Below are positions 48,967 to 60,402 of a stretch of DNA of 64,000 bases, piece after piece. The translations under genes and the position numbers were made by a program. Origin of the DNA: Cryptomeria japonica (taxonomy: Eukaryota; Streptophyta; Pinopsida; Cupressales; Cupressaceae). The stretch covers positions 408,240,889 to 408,304,888 of the forward strand of contig NC_081408.1 in the NCBI RefSeq assembly GCF_030272615.1. Reading direction: 5' to 3'. The notes under the pieces were generated by a model, which searched no databases, was not told the DNA's origin, and saw nothing but the letters and a program-made list of their open reading frames with translations. Within the stretch, counting starts at the first letter, position 1, and every line of letters starts with the position of its first letter.

Positions 48967-50470
48967 ATCTCCTTATTTTGAACCTTTTCCCTCAAGAAAT
49001 GATACTTAAGCTCAAAATGCTTGGTTCTAGAATGTAAAACCAGATTCTTTGATATATTGATAGCACTTGTGTTATCACAGAATATACTTACCGGTTCAGA
49101 TACAGGGATCTTGAAGCCTTCTAGTACATGCTTCATCCAAATTGTCTGAGTGCAGTTCATGAAAGCTGCAACATACTCTGCTTCCGCTATAGACTGAGAG
49201 ATACAACTCTGCTTTTTACTCATCTATGAGACCAGTCTACCACCGAGAAAGAATGCACCACCGGTTGTGCTTTTCTGGTCATCCACATTACCTGCCTAAT
49301 CAGCATCTGTGAACACTTTCAGATTGAAATCATTGTTGTATGGGTACCACAATCCATAGTCAATTGTTCCCTTCAGATACCTAAGAATCCACTTGACTAC
49401 AATCAAGTAGGATTCTCTGGGACTCTTCTAGAACCTTACACTAATGCCAACTACATGTGCAATATCCGGTCTTCTATGCACTACATAATGCAACTTACCA
49501 ATCATTGATTGGTATTCCTTCTCATCAACCAGTGCGGAATCATCCTCCTTTGTCAATTTGCAACTAGTCACCATTGGTGTACCAACCGGTTTTCTATCTT
49601 CCATGCCATAAGTCTTCAACACCTCTTTGACATATTTGGACTGAGTGATAAAGATTCCATCTCTCATCTGCTGGATCTGCAGTCCAATGAAGAACTTAAT
49701 CTCCCCTATGAGTGACATCTCAAACTCTTTCTTCATCTCATCAGCAAACTCATGACTCATCTTGTCATCTCCTCCGAAGATAATGTCATCAACAAAAACC
49801 TCACAGATCAAGATCTAATCTCCTTTAGACTTCAGGTAGATATTGCTATCTTCACTTGTTCTCTCAAATCCAATCTTCACAAGATGGGAATGTACGCGCT
49901 CATACCCCTAGGTGCTTTCTTTAGACCATATAAGGCTTTATGTAGCCTGCACACCATATCATTGTCTTCAGATAGGTAAAACCCATCTGGTTGCTCTATA
50001 TATACCTCCTCTTCAAGTACACCATTTAGGAATGTAGATTTTACATCCATTTGATATACTTTGAACCTTTTAAAAGCTGCATATGCAAGAAGCATATGAA
50101 CTCCTTCCAATCTGGCTACAGGAGCAAAGGTTTCTCCATAGTCTTCTCCTTCTTCTTGAGCATATCCTTTGCACACCAATCTGGCTTTATTCCTAATTAC
50201 TGTGCCATCCTCATTCAACTTGTTTCTGAACACCCATTTGGTGCCAATGACATTTTTATGCTCTGGTCTGGGTACCAAGGACCATGTACCATTTTTCTCT
50301 ATCTGGTCAAGTTCCTCTTCCATTGCCTTGATCCAGTCTTCATCTTTATGAGCTTCTTTGAATGATTTAGGTTCAAATTCAGAGATCATACATGAGTTTT
50401 CTCTGATATTTCTTCTTGTAAGGATTCCTGCATCCTTATCACCTATGATTTGCTTAGGATCATGATTCAA
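48967..50470 (-). pseudogene. C2 reverse transcriptase and RNase H
   Basis: RT begins in 50470-49877 with the [14 protein letters not shown] linker, [21 protein letters not shown] and LYGLKKAP. A frameshift near 49870 and a TAG (49815-49817) precede FVDDIIFGGDD and IGLQIQQMRDGIF (49811-49428). RNase H includes SKKQSCISQSIAEAEYVA, CDNTSAINISKN and KHFELKYHFLRE (49223-48960), then is cut by C3. The TAG sits at the same codon as the RT stop of C1. Confidence 0.87.
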
Positions 50471-52026
50471 CTTGACATAACAAGGAATGGTCTTAACTGG
50501 TTCTTCTTGCTTTTCCTATTCGTCCTCATCTTCATCAGTATCAGCATTCATCAGTTCAGGGACACTATTACTGGTACTTGGTTGACTAACAACCAGTTCC
50601 CAGAAGGTTGCAACCGGTTCATTTGCAGCTTGCTCACTATCGATTTCCTCAGCTTTCTCAGAGGATTCATCAACTCTTACATTGATACTTTCCATAATTC
50701 TCTGAGTCCTATTGTTGTAACACTTGAAAGCTTTACTCTTGGTGGAATATCCTAAGAATATTCCCTCATCACATTTTTCATCAAATTTGCCCTGATGTTC
50801 ACTCCTCTTGATGTAACATTTGCTACCAAATACCCTAAAGTAGCTAACCACAGGTGTCTTACCAGTCAAATACTCATAAGGAGTTTTGTCCTTACCTTTC
50901 TTGATGAGTACCCGGTTCATAGTGTAGACTGTAGTGCTCACCGCTTCTCTCCAAAAGGTGTGAGCTACCTTTCCTTTAATCAATATGGTTCTAGCTGCTT
51001 CAACCACAGTCCGGTTATTCCTCTCTGCTAGGCCATTCTGCTATGGAGTCTGGGGGGCAGACAGGTGTCTCTTGATGCCAAATTCTTCACAATACTTGTT
51101 GAATTCACTGGAAGTGAATTCCCCTCCTCGATCAGTTCTGAGACACTTGATCCTTTACTGCTTTCCTTCTCCACTAATGCTCTGAAAGCTTTGAATTCCC
51201 CAAAAGCTTCAAACTTGTCTTTCAAGAATGTGAGCCACATCATTCTTGAGCAGTCATTAGTGAGGATCATGAAGTACCTATCACCCTGCACACTTCTAGT
51301 TTTCATAGGACCACACAAATCAGTATGCACAAGATCAAGCAAGTTGTCAGTAGTGAAAGATTTACCTTTAAAGGTTGAGGAAGACATTTTCCCCAATTGA
51401 CACTCTCTACCCAAGGTATTATCCAGTTTGTTTAGCACCGACAACCCTCTAACTGCCTTGATCCTATTAGCCTTCACAATGTTATCAAAGTTTACATGGC
51501 AGAGTCTCCTATGCCATATCCAACTATCGTCAAGCTTAGCCATAAGACATGTACTTACATTTTCATTCAGATGAAATAGGTTACCTTTGGTCTGCATGCC
51601 GATGGCCACCAATTTACCATCTTTTCCTTTGATTCTACAAACTCCATTCTTGAATTGCAGAGTGAGGCCACTGTCATTTAGTTGGGCAACACTTAGAAGG
51701 TTGTGTCTAAGACCATCAACCCAGTACACATTGTCAGCACTTCTCTTTGCATTCAGAGAGATGGACCCTCTACCTTTGAACATGCATGGTGCATCATTTC
51801 CAAAGCAAACCACACCATCATCATACTCCTCCAAGGATAGTAACTTGCTCCAGTCACCAGTCATATGGTGAGAACAGCCACTGTCAATGATCCACTCATT
51901 GGAATTATCAAACCGGGAGACAAGAGAATTCTTGTCTGCCACATCTTCCTTTACAGCAACAAACATAATGTCTTCATTTTCTTCATCTTCTGATTCCTCA
52001 TCTGTGACACCTTCATCAATTGCCAC
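50471..52026 (-). pseudogene. C2 protease and integrase
   Basis: The frame 52026-51028 has the protease site WIIDSGCSHHMTGD, the linker (VYWVDGLRHNLLSVAQLN), the zinc region WIWHRRLCHVNFDN, RECQLGK and LVHTDLCGP. A frameshift near 51150 moves the core (second Asp) out of frame, and TAG at 51041-51043 hits the Gln codon of the PQQNG motif. The C-terminal half continues in 51007-50516 with FWREAVSTTVYTMNR, FGSKCYIKR and FLGYSTKSKA. Confidence 0.88.
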
Positions 52027-52929
52027 AAAACAGTTTCTCCAGTTTCCTCCTTTGAATTTCCTAAACCTTTATGGTTTGTCCTTGGTATCGCCATTAGAAC
52101 ATTTTATAGCAATATGTCCTATCCGGTTACAAGAAAAATATTTCAAAGGTAGCGTACCTTTGTATTTACCGGTTCCTTTAGGAAGCTTCCTGGAAAGGAG
52201 AGCTTCAAATGCCATCAGAATCTCCTCATCATTCATTTCTCTGCTCTAACTAGGTTCCCCACTAGTGCTAGCCTCTTTTCCTTTTCTGGATGGTATAGCA
52301 GAGGCTTTAAATGTTGATTCAGTCTTTTGAACACTACCATCAAAACTATTTAGCTCATAGGTTGTTAACTTGGCTATGATGGAGTCCAAGGATACTTTAG
52401 ACTTGTCTATTGATCTCAACTCCTGAATAGCAGCAACCCTTATTGCATAGACCGGCAACAGGGATCTCAGGACTTTACTAACCACAATAGAATCTTCTAT
52501 TTTGCCACCTGCACTCTTGATTTCTCCAACAACCATTTTGATTCTTATTCCATACTACTGAATGGTCTCTCCTTCAACCATCCGCATGTCTTCAAACTTC
52601 CCTCTCAGACTTTCTTTCTTAGCCTTTTTTACATGCTCATCACCACCATAGATATTTTCAAGAGCATCCCATACCTCTTTGGGATTTGCCTTGTCCTGAA
52701 CTACAATAAACTCAATGTCAAATAGACTACTGATGAGGGCTTCCATGACTTGCCCATTTTCTTGTATCTCTCTCTTTTGGTCATCGGTGAGAGTATCGGT
52801 AGGAACAACATATACATTTTCAACATAGCTCCACTGTTGAACACCCATGCTTCTGATGAATATCTTCATCCTGTCTTTCCATATACCAAAATTTTCTCTG
52901 TTAAACTTTGGACCTTCCCTCTTCATCAT
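52027..52929 (-). pseudogene. C2 gag
   Basis: ATG at 52929 (MMKREGPKFNRENFGIW). Copia gag domain like that of C1, with a TAG at 52555 in place of Gln (GETIQ.YGIR), then 52536-52246 and a further TAG. In the knuckle YFSCNRIGHIAIKC the first Cys is Tyr, unlike C1. The frame then runs through an acidic linker to the protease. Confidence 0.87.
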
Positions 52930-52980
52930 TTGACTAGGATCTTTTCCTCAAGCGGTTAAGCTTACAACATAGAGGACCTG

Positions 52981-52996
52981 GAGCACTCTGATACCA
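52981..52996 (-). promoter_or_regulatory. C2 primer binding site
   Basis: Minus-strand TGGTATCAGAGTGCTC, two bases from the 5' LTR; initiator methionine tRNA type. Confidence 0.88.
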
Positions 52997-52998
52997 AA

Positions 52999-54606
52999 TG
53001 ATAACTCAATGATGAACCACTAGTACCAAACTGGTACTAAGAGGGGGGGTGAATCAGTACAAACACAAATACAGTCCAAAATCAGTTTGACAACAAATAC
53101 TCCAAATGACTGAAAAATAGGGATACTCGTTAAAACAGAATGCAACCAGTAACATCCAGTACAGCTCAAACAGTCATAAATCGGTTACTCACTAAGATTT
53201 CCTCTTAGCTCAATACTATAGTACCATTATGCTCTCATGCATGAACAGGTAAACTAACATTAGATCTTCATAATAGTGAGTTCAATATGTTTTATAGACT
53301 GGCATAAAACATAGAACCATCATATGCTCAATAGGTAAAAACAAAGCATCACAAGATAAAAGCATTACACATGACACACATATTTTTCACATGGAAACCC
53401 AACTGAGAAAAACCATGGTGGGGATGATTACCCACAAGTTGCTTTTGAACTCTTTTGAAGTCCGCTCTGTTAGGATCCTTGTCTAGTTAAAGACATTACA
53501 ATAGGTTCTACTAGGAACCGATCCTGTTAGGGATCACCCGGTTAAGGGATGGCTATAATACCCGGTTAAGGGTTAAACCCGGTTAGGGTTACCTTGTTAG
53601 AGGATTTCAAGAACTCAATAGCTAAAGGATCTCCAGAGCTCTATAGCTTCTCAGAACTCATTAACCTCGAGTTACCTTGTTAAGGGATTTGAATCAAGCC
53701 AGTTAAGACTACCCTGTTAAGGGATTTTGCGTCAAGCCCGGTTAAGGCTACCCTGTTAAGGGATTTCACAACTGTTGAAGTGGTTAAAGATAAACAGGAA
53801 TTACAATGATCTAGTAACAGCACTCAATGCTAATGCAAATCCATTTTGACTCCTCTTCTCCTTCTACACATTCACTTTGTAGATATCTCTTCTCTCCTTT
53901 GGTCTAGCAAGAATCACGTATCACTTCCCTTGGATACACACTTACAACTTTTGCCAACAACATTAGAAAGAAACACAACATCGACCTTATAGGAAACAGA
54001 CAGGTCGATAGCAAAAACCCTAAACCCTAAACCTGTTAGGTTAAGCAATTCAAGCGGTTCAATCCTGACCATTGAATCATACTGCATTGAATGCAACAAT
54101 CTTGAATCGATCTTAAGACATTCTCCATCGTCCGTTTTCCACCGATTTCATGGCGGTTGATAACCCGTCACGCGTTATCACTATTTGACAGACTTCGCAC
54201 ATTGCTGAGGTAGATAGGAATAGTCTTCTTCATGCAAGATCCTTCACATGCACAGAGCTTACGTGGCAACATGATCTATTCTCCATTATACTACTAACTC
54301 ATCACACAAAGATCACCGATTGAGTCACATAGGCTTGATGTACTCCAACCGTAAATCCTGAAGTGGAAACTACCTACCAACTGGTAGTAACACAATGCTT
54401 CCATGTTCCAGTTCCCATAACCGCATGCCGGTTCATCTTGAACAAATATGTCGCTTTACTTTGGCATATAAACCAGTTCATACACATGTCGGTTCCTCTC
54501 TCTTTTCACCTATCACATGTGCTGGTTCACACCATGTCACATATTGACATCAATGACAATCATACAATTTCATTATGTCTTCATGTCGGTTCACATAATG
54601 CCAACA
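52999..54606 (-). repeat. C2 5' LTR
   Basis: Second copy of 39318-40926; a few percent different by eye, mostly transitions. G-run of 7, hairpin at 53391-53420 (partly mutated), telomere-like repeats at 54015-54031. Confidence 0.93.
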
Positions 54607-54736
54607 TGTATATACATACATAGATATATATATATATATAGATAGATAGATATGTTTGTATGTGTATGTATGTATGTATACATATGTATATATATAGATA
54701 TGTGTGTGTGTGTGTGTCTATATATATATATATATA
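54607..54736. repeat. Continuation of the microsatellite tract
   Basis: TA, GATA, TATG and TG runs that join the tract ending at 39317; starts with the duplicated TGTAT. Confidence 0.93.
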
Positions 54737-55858
54737 CTATAATACCCTAAAATTGGTCATCTAAACCATGGGCCCCTAATCTCAACAACATCACCAAGAT
54801 CCTAACCAAAGGCAATTAAATCAACTTTGGACATATTAATTAATTCTTTAATCATCAAATATTGCATGGCAAGTCAATTACTCAATATTAATTAAATATT
54901 TATTTAATTAATTGAATCATTCCAAGAATATCATTTTGATCAATTATCCTATTTGAATTTATTAAATATCCTAACATATTTAATTAATTAATAAATTTGT
55001 CTTTTAATCATGTAAAAGAGGAATTAATTAATCACAAAGCAAGAGTTAAATTGAAAATAAAATAAAAGAATTGAATTGAGAGAGAAATCAAAGTTGAGAT
55101 ATTATTTCTTTTTCTAAATTGAGAACTTGAAATCAAAAAAGCAATTAAATTGAGTTATTCTCTAAAATTAGAACTCAAAGCTTTTGAGAAAAAGAAGTTC
55201 AGTTGCATTGAAAAGACTCTTTTATTGAATAAATCAAAGAATTATCTATTTTTATCACAAGTACATGGAATTAATTAATTCTTATTTCCAATGCAACTTG
55301 AACTTTTTATTTAAATGCATTTCAATTAAACTATAATTGGAATCTATCTTGAGGTTAACTGAACCTGATTTCTCAATTATTCAATTAATTCTAAATTGTG
55401 CTTTTTCTTTATCTCTCTTGTGAATTTCTATAAATTCAGCCTCCAACTCTCATTCAAATCAGCCCAGAGATATTTGAGAAACACCTTGAAGATTATTATG
55501 TTGATTTTGCTCTGGAGTCATTAAAGATCTTGTGCTTGCTTTTTTAAGATTATTGCATCTTAGTTTAGCTTTTTGCATATTTAGTTTATTTCATTATTGC
55601 TTGAATTATTCATCCATCTTACATCCATATAGTTTAATATCATATAGATTCAATCCTTCATCTTGGTATAGTCTATTCACTGGCATTGCTTATAAAAATC
55701 TGAGAGCAATCCTATACTCGCATCTTTTAGAAGGCAAGTAGTTGATTTGTTATGGTTTATTATTTATTGATTATTGATTTACTAACCATACATGTAATGA
55801 CTTAATTGAAGTGTTGTGCCTATAGCTATCAGACTTATTTCACTTTTTCACACACACA
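54737..55858 (+). repeat. Element D 5' LTR (left edge uncertain)
   Basis: AT-rich, begins about ACCCTAAAATTGGTC just right of the microsatellite and ends in CACACACA before the primer site. TATAAA at 55429-55434 lies about 425 bases from the end. The TG start may be hidden in the adjacent microsatellite. Confidence 0.6.
55429..55434 (+). promoter_or_regulatory. TATA box of element D
   Basis: CTATAAATTC in LTR sequence, upstream of a C-rich possible start region (CAGCCTCCAACTCTC). Confidence 0.5.
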
Positions 55859-55862
55859 TTTC

Positions 55863-55880
55863 TGGCACCCACCGTGGGGC
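55863..55880 (+). promoter_or_regulatory. Element D primer binding site
   Basis: TGGCACCCACCGTGGGGC directly after the LTR. It recalls the TGGCGCC-type sites of plant Gypsy (Tat/Athila) elements, with one G to A change; the exact tRNA is not assigned. Confidence 0.65.
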
Positions 55881-57095
55881 AGAAGACTACATTTTTCGGC
55901 CTCCAAGACTAACTTTTTATTTTTTTTCAAATTTTTTGACTTTTCGGAATTTCATTTGTACAATTTCCGCGATTTGTCGTATGACATTTCCCATATGCTT
56001 AAATGACAAACTATAGGTGTCATACAATCTGGTATGATTTATCCTTCAGTCTGGTAAAAATCATTGTACGATTCTGTATTTTCTTGGTTAAAAAGCAAAT
56101 TTCATTCTTCAATTTTCTCATTCAATTTTGATTATACTGACGACTGACCCTAGTTGTTTATCTGTCTATCTAAGAATTTTTTACAGCCTAATCATTTTTT
56201 GCAGAATGCTTGTCAAAGAATATGCTTATCACACAAAGACAATATGACTACTGATTCGTTGTCTTTGTAGGTTGCCTGAGAAGAATCGACCAAACATCGT
56301 GTATTCTTTAAATTCATTTTTAGGCACCTAACTTGCTATCTGGTTAAAGAACAAATCTACATTTCGTGTTTTGAGTAAATTCTGAGAGGTAGGAGATTAT
56401 GCTATTGTCTGCATAGACAATCAGAAATCCAGGCCCTTGAGGCATTTTCTTTAAGTTTGAGATTTGTACATATTTAGCGGGCCTGCCCTCTCGAGCAGCA
56501 AATAACTCTTAAAGCCTTTACGGCCAGTGTGAGGGGAACGACCCAAGTGGGAATGACTAAATGCCAAGTACTCCAACCCACTATAAAATAAACGTGATTT
56601 GATTAAAATCAAGTCAACGGCAATGCTTGGGAATAGCTCTCATCAGTAGCTTCGGGTATATTAAACCTTGGTTTTCAAGGCTGGGAGACCTCTTAATTGA
56701 GTTTATACCTCGACGTGCCAAACGGACCCCTGACTAGTTCCAATTCAAAATAGAAGCTACCCGGTTCACCTCCGAAAGGGGGGATAATCTTTGTGCAAGA
56801 GAGATAGTAACTCTCCCAAGATTCTTGTCATTTCATGCCCCCATTAGCATTTGGAGTCAGATAATACAGCGTTGAGAATCCATTGCGTGAGACACAGCGG
56901 TCATATTTTGATTAGCTATTGGGTGTGTACCTGAGTCTACAAGCAAAGGTTTTCTTCTCTCACCAATTTTCGTAGGGTTTTCATGTTGTGATTGGAGTTA
57001 TTATTCATATTACATGTTTTCTGTATTTTTTTCATCCCTGAAACTGAAACTGAAATACCGAAACTAGAGAAAACAAGAAACAACTCAATGATCAA

Positions 57096-57223
57096 AAACT
57101 CTGTCCAAAACTAGTCCATCCCAGTCGAAACTTTGTCCAAAACTAGTCTATCCCAGTCGAAACTTTGTCCAAAACTAGTCTATCCCAGTCGAAACTCTGT
57201 CCAAAACTAATCTATCCTAGTCA
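57096..57223 (+). repeat. 32-bp tandem repeat, four copies
   Basis: Units AAACTTTGTCCAAAACTAGT plus CTATCCCAGTCG at 57096, 57128, 57160 and 57192, with one to four changes each; a partial fifth follows. Confidence 0.92.
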
Positions 57224-57877
57224 AAACTTTGTCTGTGTCGCAAACTATTATGCCTTAGCTGTCAAGAACTCAGTCCACCTCTAAACAGCTCATCGTCAGT
57301 CAGCGATCAAAACCCAGTCCATCTCAAATCTGGTTATACTCAGTCATTGAAAACTCAAAATTTTGCCTCTTTCCAACAAATAGTCATATGAGTCTTTTGA
57401 TTTATCATCCTATTTCATATTCTATGTCATACGAAATTCCATCAGTCCTAACAGTCTGTCGTTTGAGCCTGCATCCTGTGTCGTACGAGTCCTGATTGTC
57501 TATCATCCAGTTCTGAGAATTGTCGTTTCATCCTCAATCCTGTGTCATACGATAAAACATTGCATTGATCAGTCTATCATTATAGACATACCCATCTGTC
57601 ATATGGTATAAGGCAGCAACTCGTACGAAACACTGTTGTTGTCATCCTGAAGCTTTTGAATTATCGTCTGGTCCTGAGAAACCTGTCATACGAATCTCTG
57701 ATTTTGTTAGTCCAGAACAGTCAAACTTGCCTAAAACAGTCTACAGCAAGCATAAAACTGGTTATCATCATCTTGAGCATAAACAAATCAAAATAGTGTA
57801 CCTCTGCCACTTGTGTTGCACGATTTTGTTGATCATCTTTCAACTAATTCAATCAACTACATATCAAACCTAAGTCA

Positions 57878-58025
57878 CTTAGATAAATGTCTTATACAAG
57901 ATAGATCTTTCCTGAAAACAGACTGAGTCTTAGTCACTTCTCTCAGGCCAACTTACATAAATGTCTTATATAGGATAGATCATTCCTGAAACTAGAATAA
58001 ATCTTAGTTGCTCCTCTCAAACAAT
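57878..58025 (+). repeat. 74-bp tandem duplication in the leader
   Basis: Two copies, from CTTAGATAAATGTCTTATAC (57878) and CTTACATAAATGTCTTATAT (57952), each containing GATAGATC, TTCCTGAAA and CTCCTCTCA-like blocks. Confidence 0.85.
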
Positions 58026-58106
58026 ATGTTAACTAAACAACTAGCTTTGAATTTGATCTTGACTTCTGCATCACAAATAGCTTTAGGTCACACCAATCAA
58101 TAAAAA

Positions 58107-59411
58107 ATGCCTACTCAAACCAGGAGTTCTCATAAGAAAGATGTCAAAGGCAAAGGGTAACCCTTTTCATATAAAGATAATCCATTTTTCGAAGAGGATC
58201 CCCTGATTGACAAACCTTCATCATCAGAGATGCCAGTTTATGATGAGCCTGTATCACCCACTATACATAGAACAGAACAGAATGAAGAAGACAACCTCAG
58301 TATTCATAAAACCAATAATGATTCCTCATCAAGTGAAGCTGAAGATTCTGAACCTCCCAAAAAAGATATGCATAAATATCAAAAAGATAAGGATTTCTGA
58401 AAAATGATGAAGGCTAGCATGGCTAGAGAAAAAGAAGACTATTTTATAGAGCTAGCAAAACAAGGTGCCAAACTTCCTACTGGATATGATGTTCAGAATC
58501 TCATCACTAAAAAGGAAGAATCACCCATAATAATGGTCCAAAGACAATTACTAGCCTTACAGACTCAGATCACATAACTGAAAAACAAGGATAAATCCCC
58601 AAAACAATATTCTCTGGAGACAATATGCCCATTCCCATTTGACAAAAACCTATACATGCCTCCATTCCCTTCACAAGTTGAGATTCCAAAATTTGACAAA
58701 TATGATGGTACCTTAGATCTACAAGATCATGTCAAAGAATTTTGTGCTTCCTGCATGGAGTTCGTGCATGATCAAACGTATCTCATGCGCCTTTTTTCTG
58801 AGGAGTTTGGGAGGACAAGCTATGGAATGGTTCTCAAGTCTACCTAAGGGGATAAAAACTTTTGAAGAACTAATCCAATTTTTTTTACAACAATACTCCT
58901 ACAACATTCGATATCATGTTACTATGATCGAACTTTGCAATACCAAACAAAAAATAGGGGAGCCTTTTCTCACTTTCCTCCAACATTGAAGAAAGATGTT
59001 CTCTAGGTATTCACGGCTTATCCCAAATGCTGAGAAAATGGATATATTCGTCAATAATCTGGTCCCTGAATTGAAATATAGTATCCAAATGCAAGTACAC
59101 CCATCATTTAACAAAATGGTAGATAATGCTATCTGAATGGAAGATGTGCTTATAAATAAAGGAGATATCACGCCTTGGAAAGAAACACAACCAGGATCTA
59201 GCTCTAAAGAGAAGAACAAGTATTGGAAGTATGGAAAAGACAACAATAAGAACATTGTTAATGATGGAGTAGTAGACACTGTTAAAACCAACTCAAAGCC
59301 CATGATATTCAACTTGGCTAGTGGCACACAAGCACTCAAATCAGCTGAAACCGCAGCAAAAAATCCTCTGAAGAAAGCAAAAGAGTGGTTCAAAGAGAAA
59401 CCTTGGCTTTA
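58107..59411 (+). pseudogene. Element D gag
   Basis: Likely start ATG 58107 (MPTQTRSSHKKDVKGKG), with an early TAA at about 58158. An acidic N-terminus leads to the retrotransposon gag domain: FDKYDGTLDLQDHVKEF, then after a frameshift near 58800 QAMEWFSSLPKGIKTFEELI. TGA near 58988 and near 59135 follow, then a lysine-rich C-terminus (SSKEKNKYWKYGKDNNKN). No CCHC knuckle is seen, as is common in Tat/Ogre gags. Ends at TAG 59409-59411. Confidence 0.8.
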
Positions 59412-60011
59412 GAAACCTAGATGTGAATTCACTCCTCTGGAAGAATCATACGAATCCACTCCTCTGGAAGAATCATACGAATCCACTTTAAAAACTCTAT
59501 TGGAAAACAACCTGATAGATGACAACTCGCTAAATCATTCACATAACCAGCCATTGTACATTGAAGAAATTATCCATAAACATAGAGTCAAACGTGTTTT
59601 GATAGATGGAGGCGCGGGGTTGAATATTTGTACTTATAGTGTGCTTACACAACTAGGATTTTCTGAAAATGTCATTGATCTGGGCAAGAAAATAACAATT
59701 AAAGCCTATGATGAAGAGGAAAGGACCTCTAAAGGTCTGGTATCATTACCAATCAGGGTAGGACCTATAGAAAGAGATGTCATTTTCCAGGTACTTGATC
59801 TTCCTCTATCATACAATATCTTACTGGGTAGGCCATGGATTCATGAAATGAAGGTAGTTCCATCTACATACCATCAATGCTTAAAATTTCCTTATAATGG
59901 AGTTGAGGTCAGTATTCCTGCTGATACAAACGTCCCCTGTAATGCATTGACAAAAGGTGTTGATACCTTTGTGCCTCATAATAGAGCAGTCTCTACAAAT
60001 GAAAGTTCATA
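59412..60011 (+). pseudogene. Element D aspartic protease
   Basis: In the same frame as gag after the stop. Starts with an in-frame 9-residue duplication (PLEESYEST twice, from 27-bp units at 59434 and 59461). The active site is VLIDGGAGLNICTYSVL (59596-59646), the D-G-G variant common in plant Tat/Ogre proteases instead of D-S-G or D-T-G. LPLSYNILLGRPWIHEMKVVP (59800-59862) is the usual C-terminal motif. TAA at 60010-60012. Confidence 0.82.
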
Positions 60012-60018
60012 AGCCCTG

Positions 60019-60402
60019 ATGAAAGACTTGGAAAAGAAATTAGAAATTACCAATACTAGCATGGATGTATACAAGATAGAACTGGTACTTTCATTAGTCT
60101 CTCTTTCTCCATCGCCGAAACAGTTGGGCAAACCATCAGAGGATATGAAAACACAAACTTCAACTCTGAATATCATATATGATGGTCTTTTCGTACAATC
60201 TTCCACTTCCCTGGCAGATGAAATACAAGAGGATGATGTTATAAAATGGCTTTTTAAAGAAGATAGTGAAAACAAAGAAGTACAACATTATGAGATTTCC
60301 TCAACACAATATGGTCCAGGCTACAAAATGATTCAACATATGGGATATTCAGGTAGTGGTCCCCTAGGCAAACATCAAGAGTGTATTATTGAACTGATTT
60401 AG
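60019..60402 (+). pseudogene. Element D G-patch-like segment downstream of protease
   Basis: Same frame. After an acidic stretch the C-terminus reads YGPGYKMIQHMGYSGSGPLGKH (60310-60375), matching the glycine-rich G-patch pattern (GYxxGxGLGK-like). G-patches bind RNA or helicases and occur next to the protease in some retroelements. The motif is seen; its function here is inferred. Ends at TAG 60400-60402. Confidence 0.6.

Larger units (their letters stand above)
39318..54606 (-). mobile_element. Ty1/Copia element C2, interrupted by C3
   Basis: Minus-strand element with 1609 and 1608 bp LTRs, flanked by an exact TGTAT duplication (39313-39317 and 54607-54611) within the microsatellite. Primer site, gag, protease, integrase, RT and RNase H are present but broken. 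C3 is inserted near the RNase H end. Gag, integrase and RT are clearly related to C1; the LTRs share the same module order but differ in length. Without C3 it is about 7.6 kb. Confidence 0.93.
55881..58106 (+). other. Element D untranslated leader
   Basis: 2.2 kb without a gene. 56460-56900 is comparatively GC-rich and looks constrained (AGCCTTTACGGCCAGTG, GAGGGGAACGACCCAAGTGG). 57096-57223 is a tandem repeat, 57878-58025 a duplication, and between 55970 and 57700 the nonamer GTCATACGA and its complement recur in variants. It may include packaging or processing signals. Confidence 0.5.

Noticed and set aside
50051-52249. Plus-strand frames of 60-120 codons across C2
   Set aside because: Antisense shadows of C2 gag-pol, as are those at 7333-10739 in C1.
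56460-56900. Structured GC-richer leader that could be an RNA gene
   Set aside because: No tRNA, rRNA or snRNA feature could be recognised; kept only as part of the element D leader.
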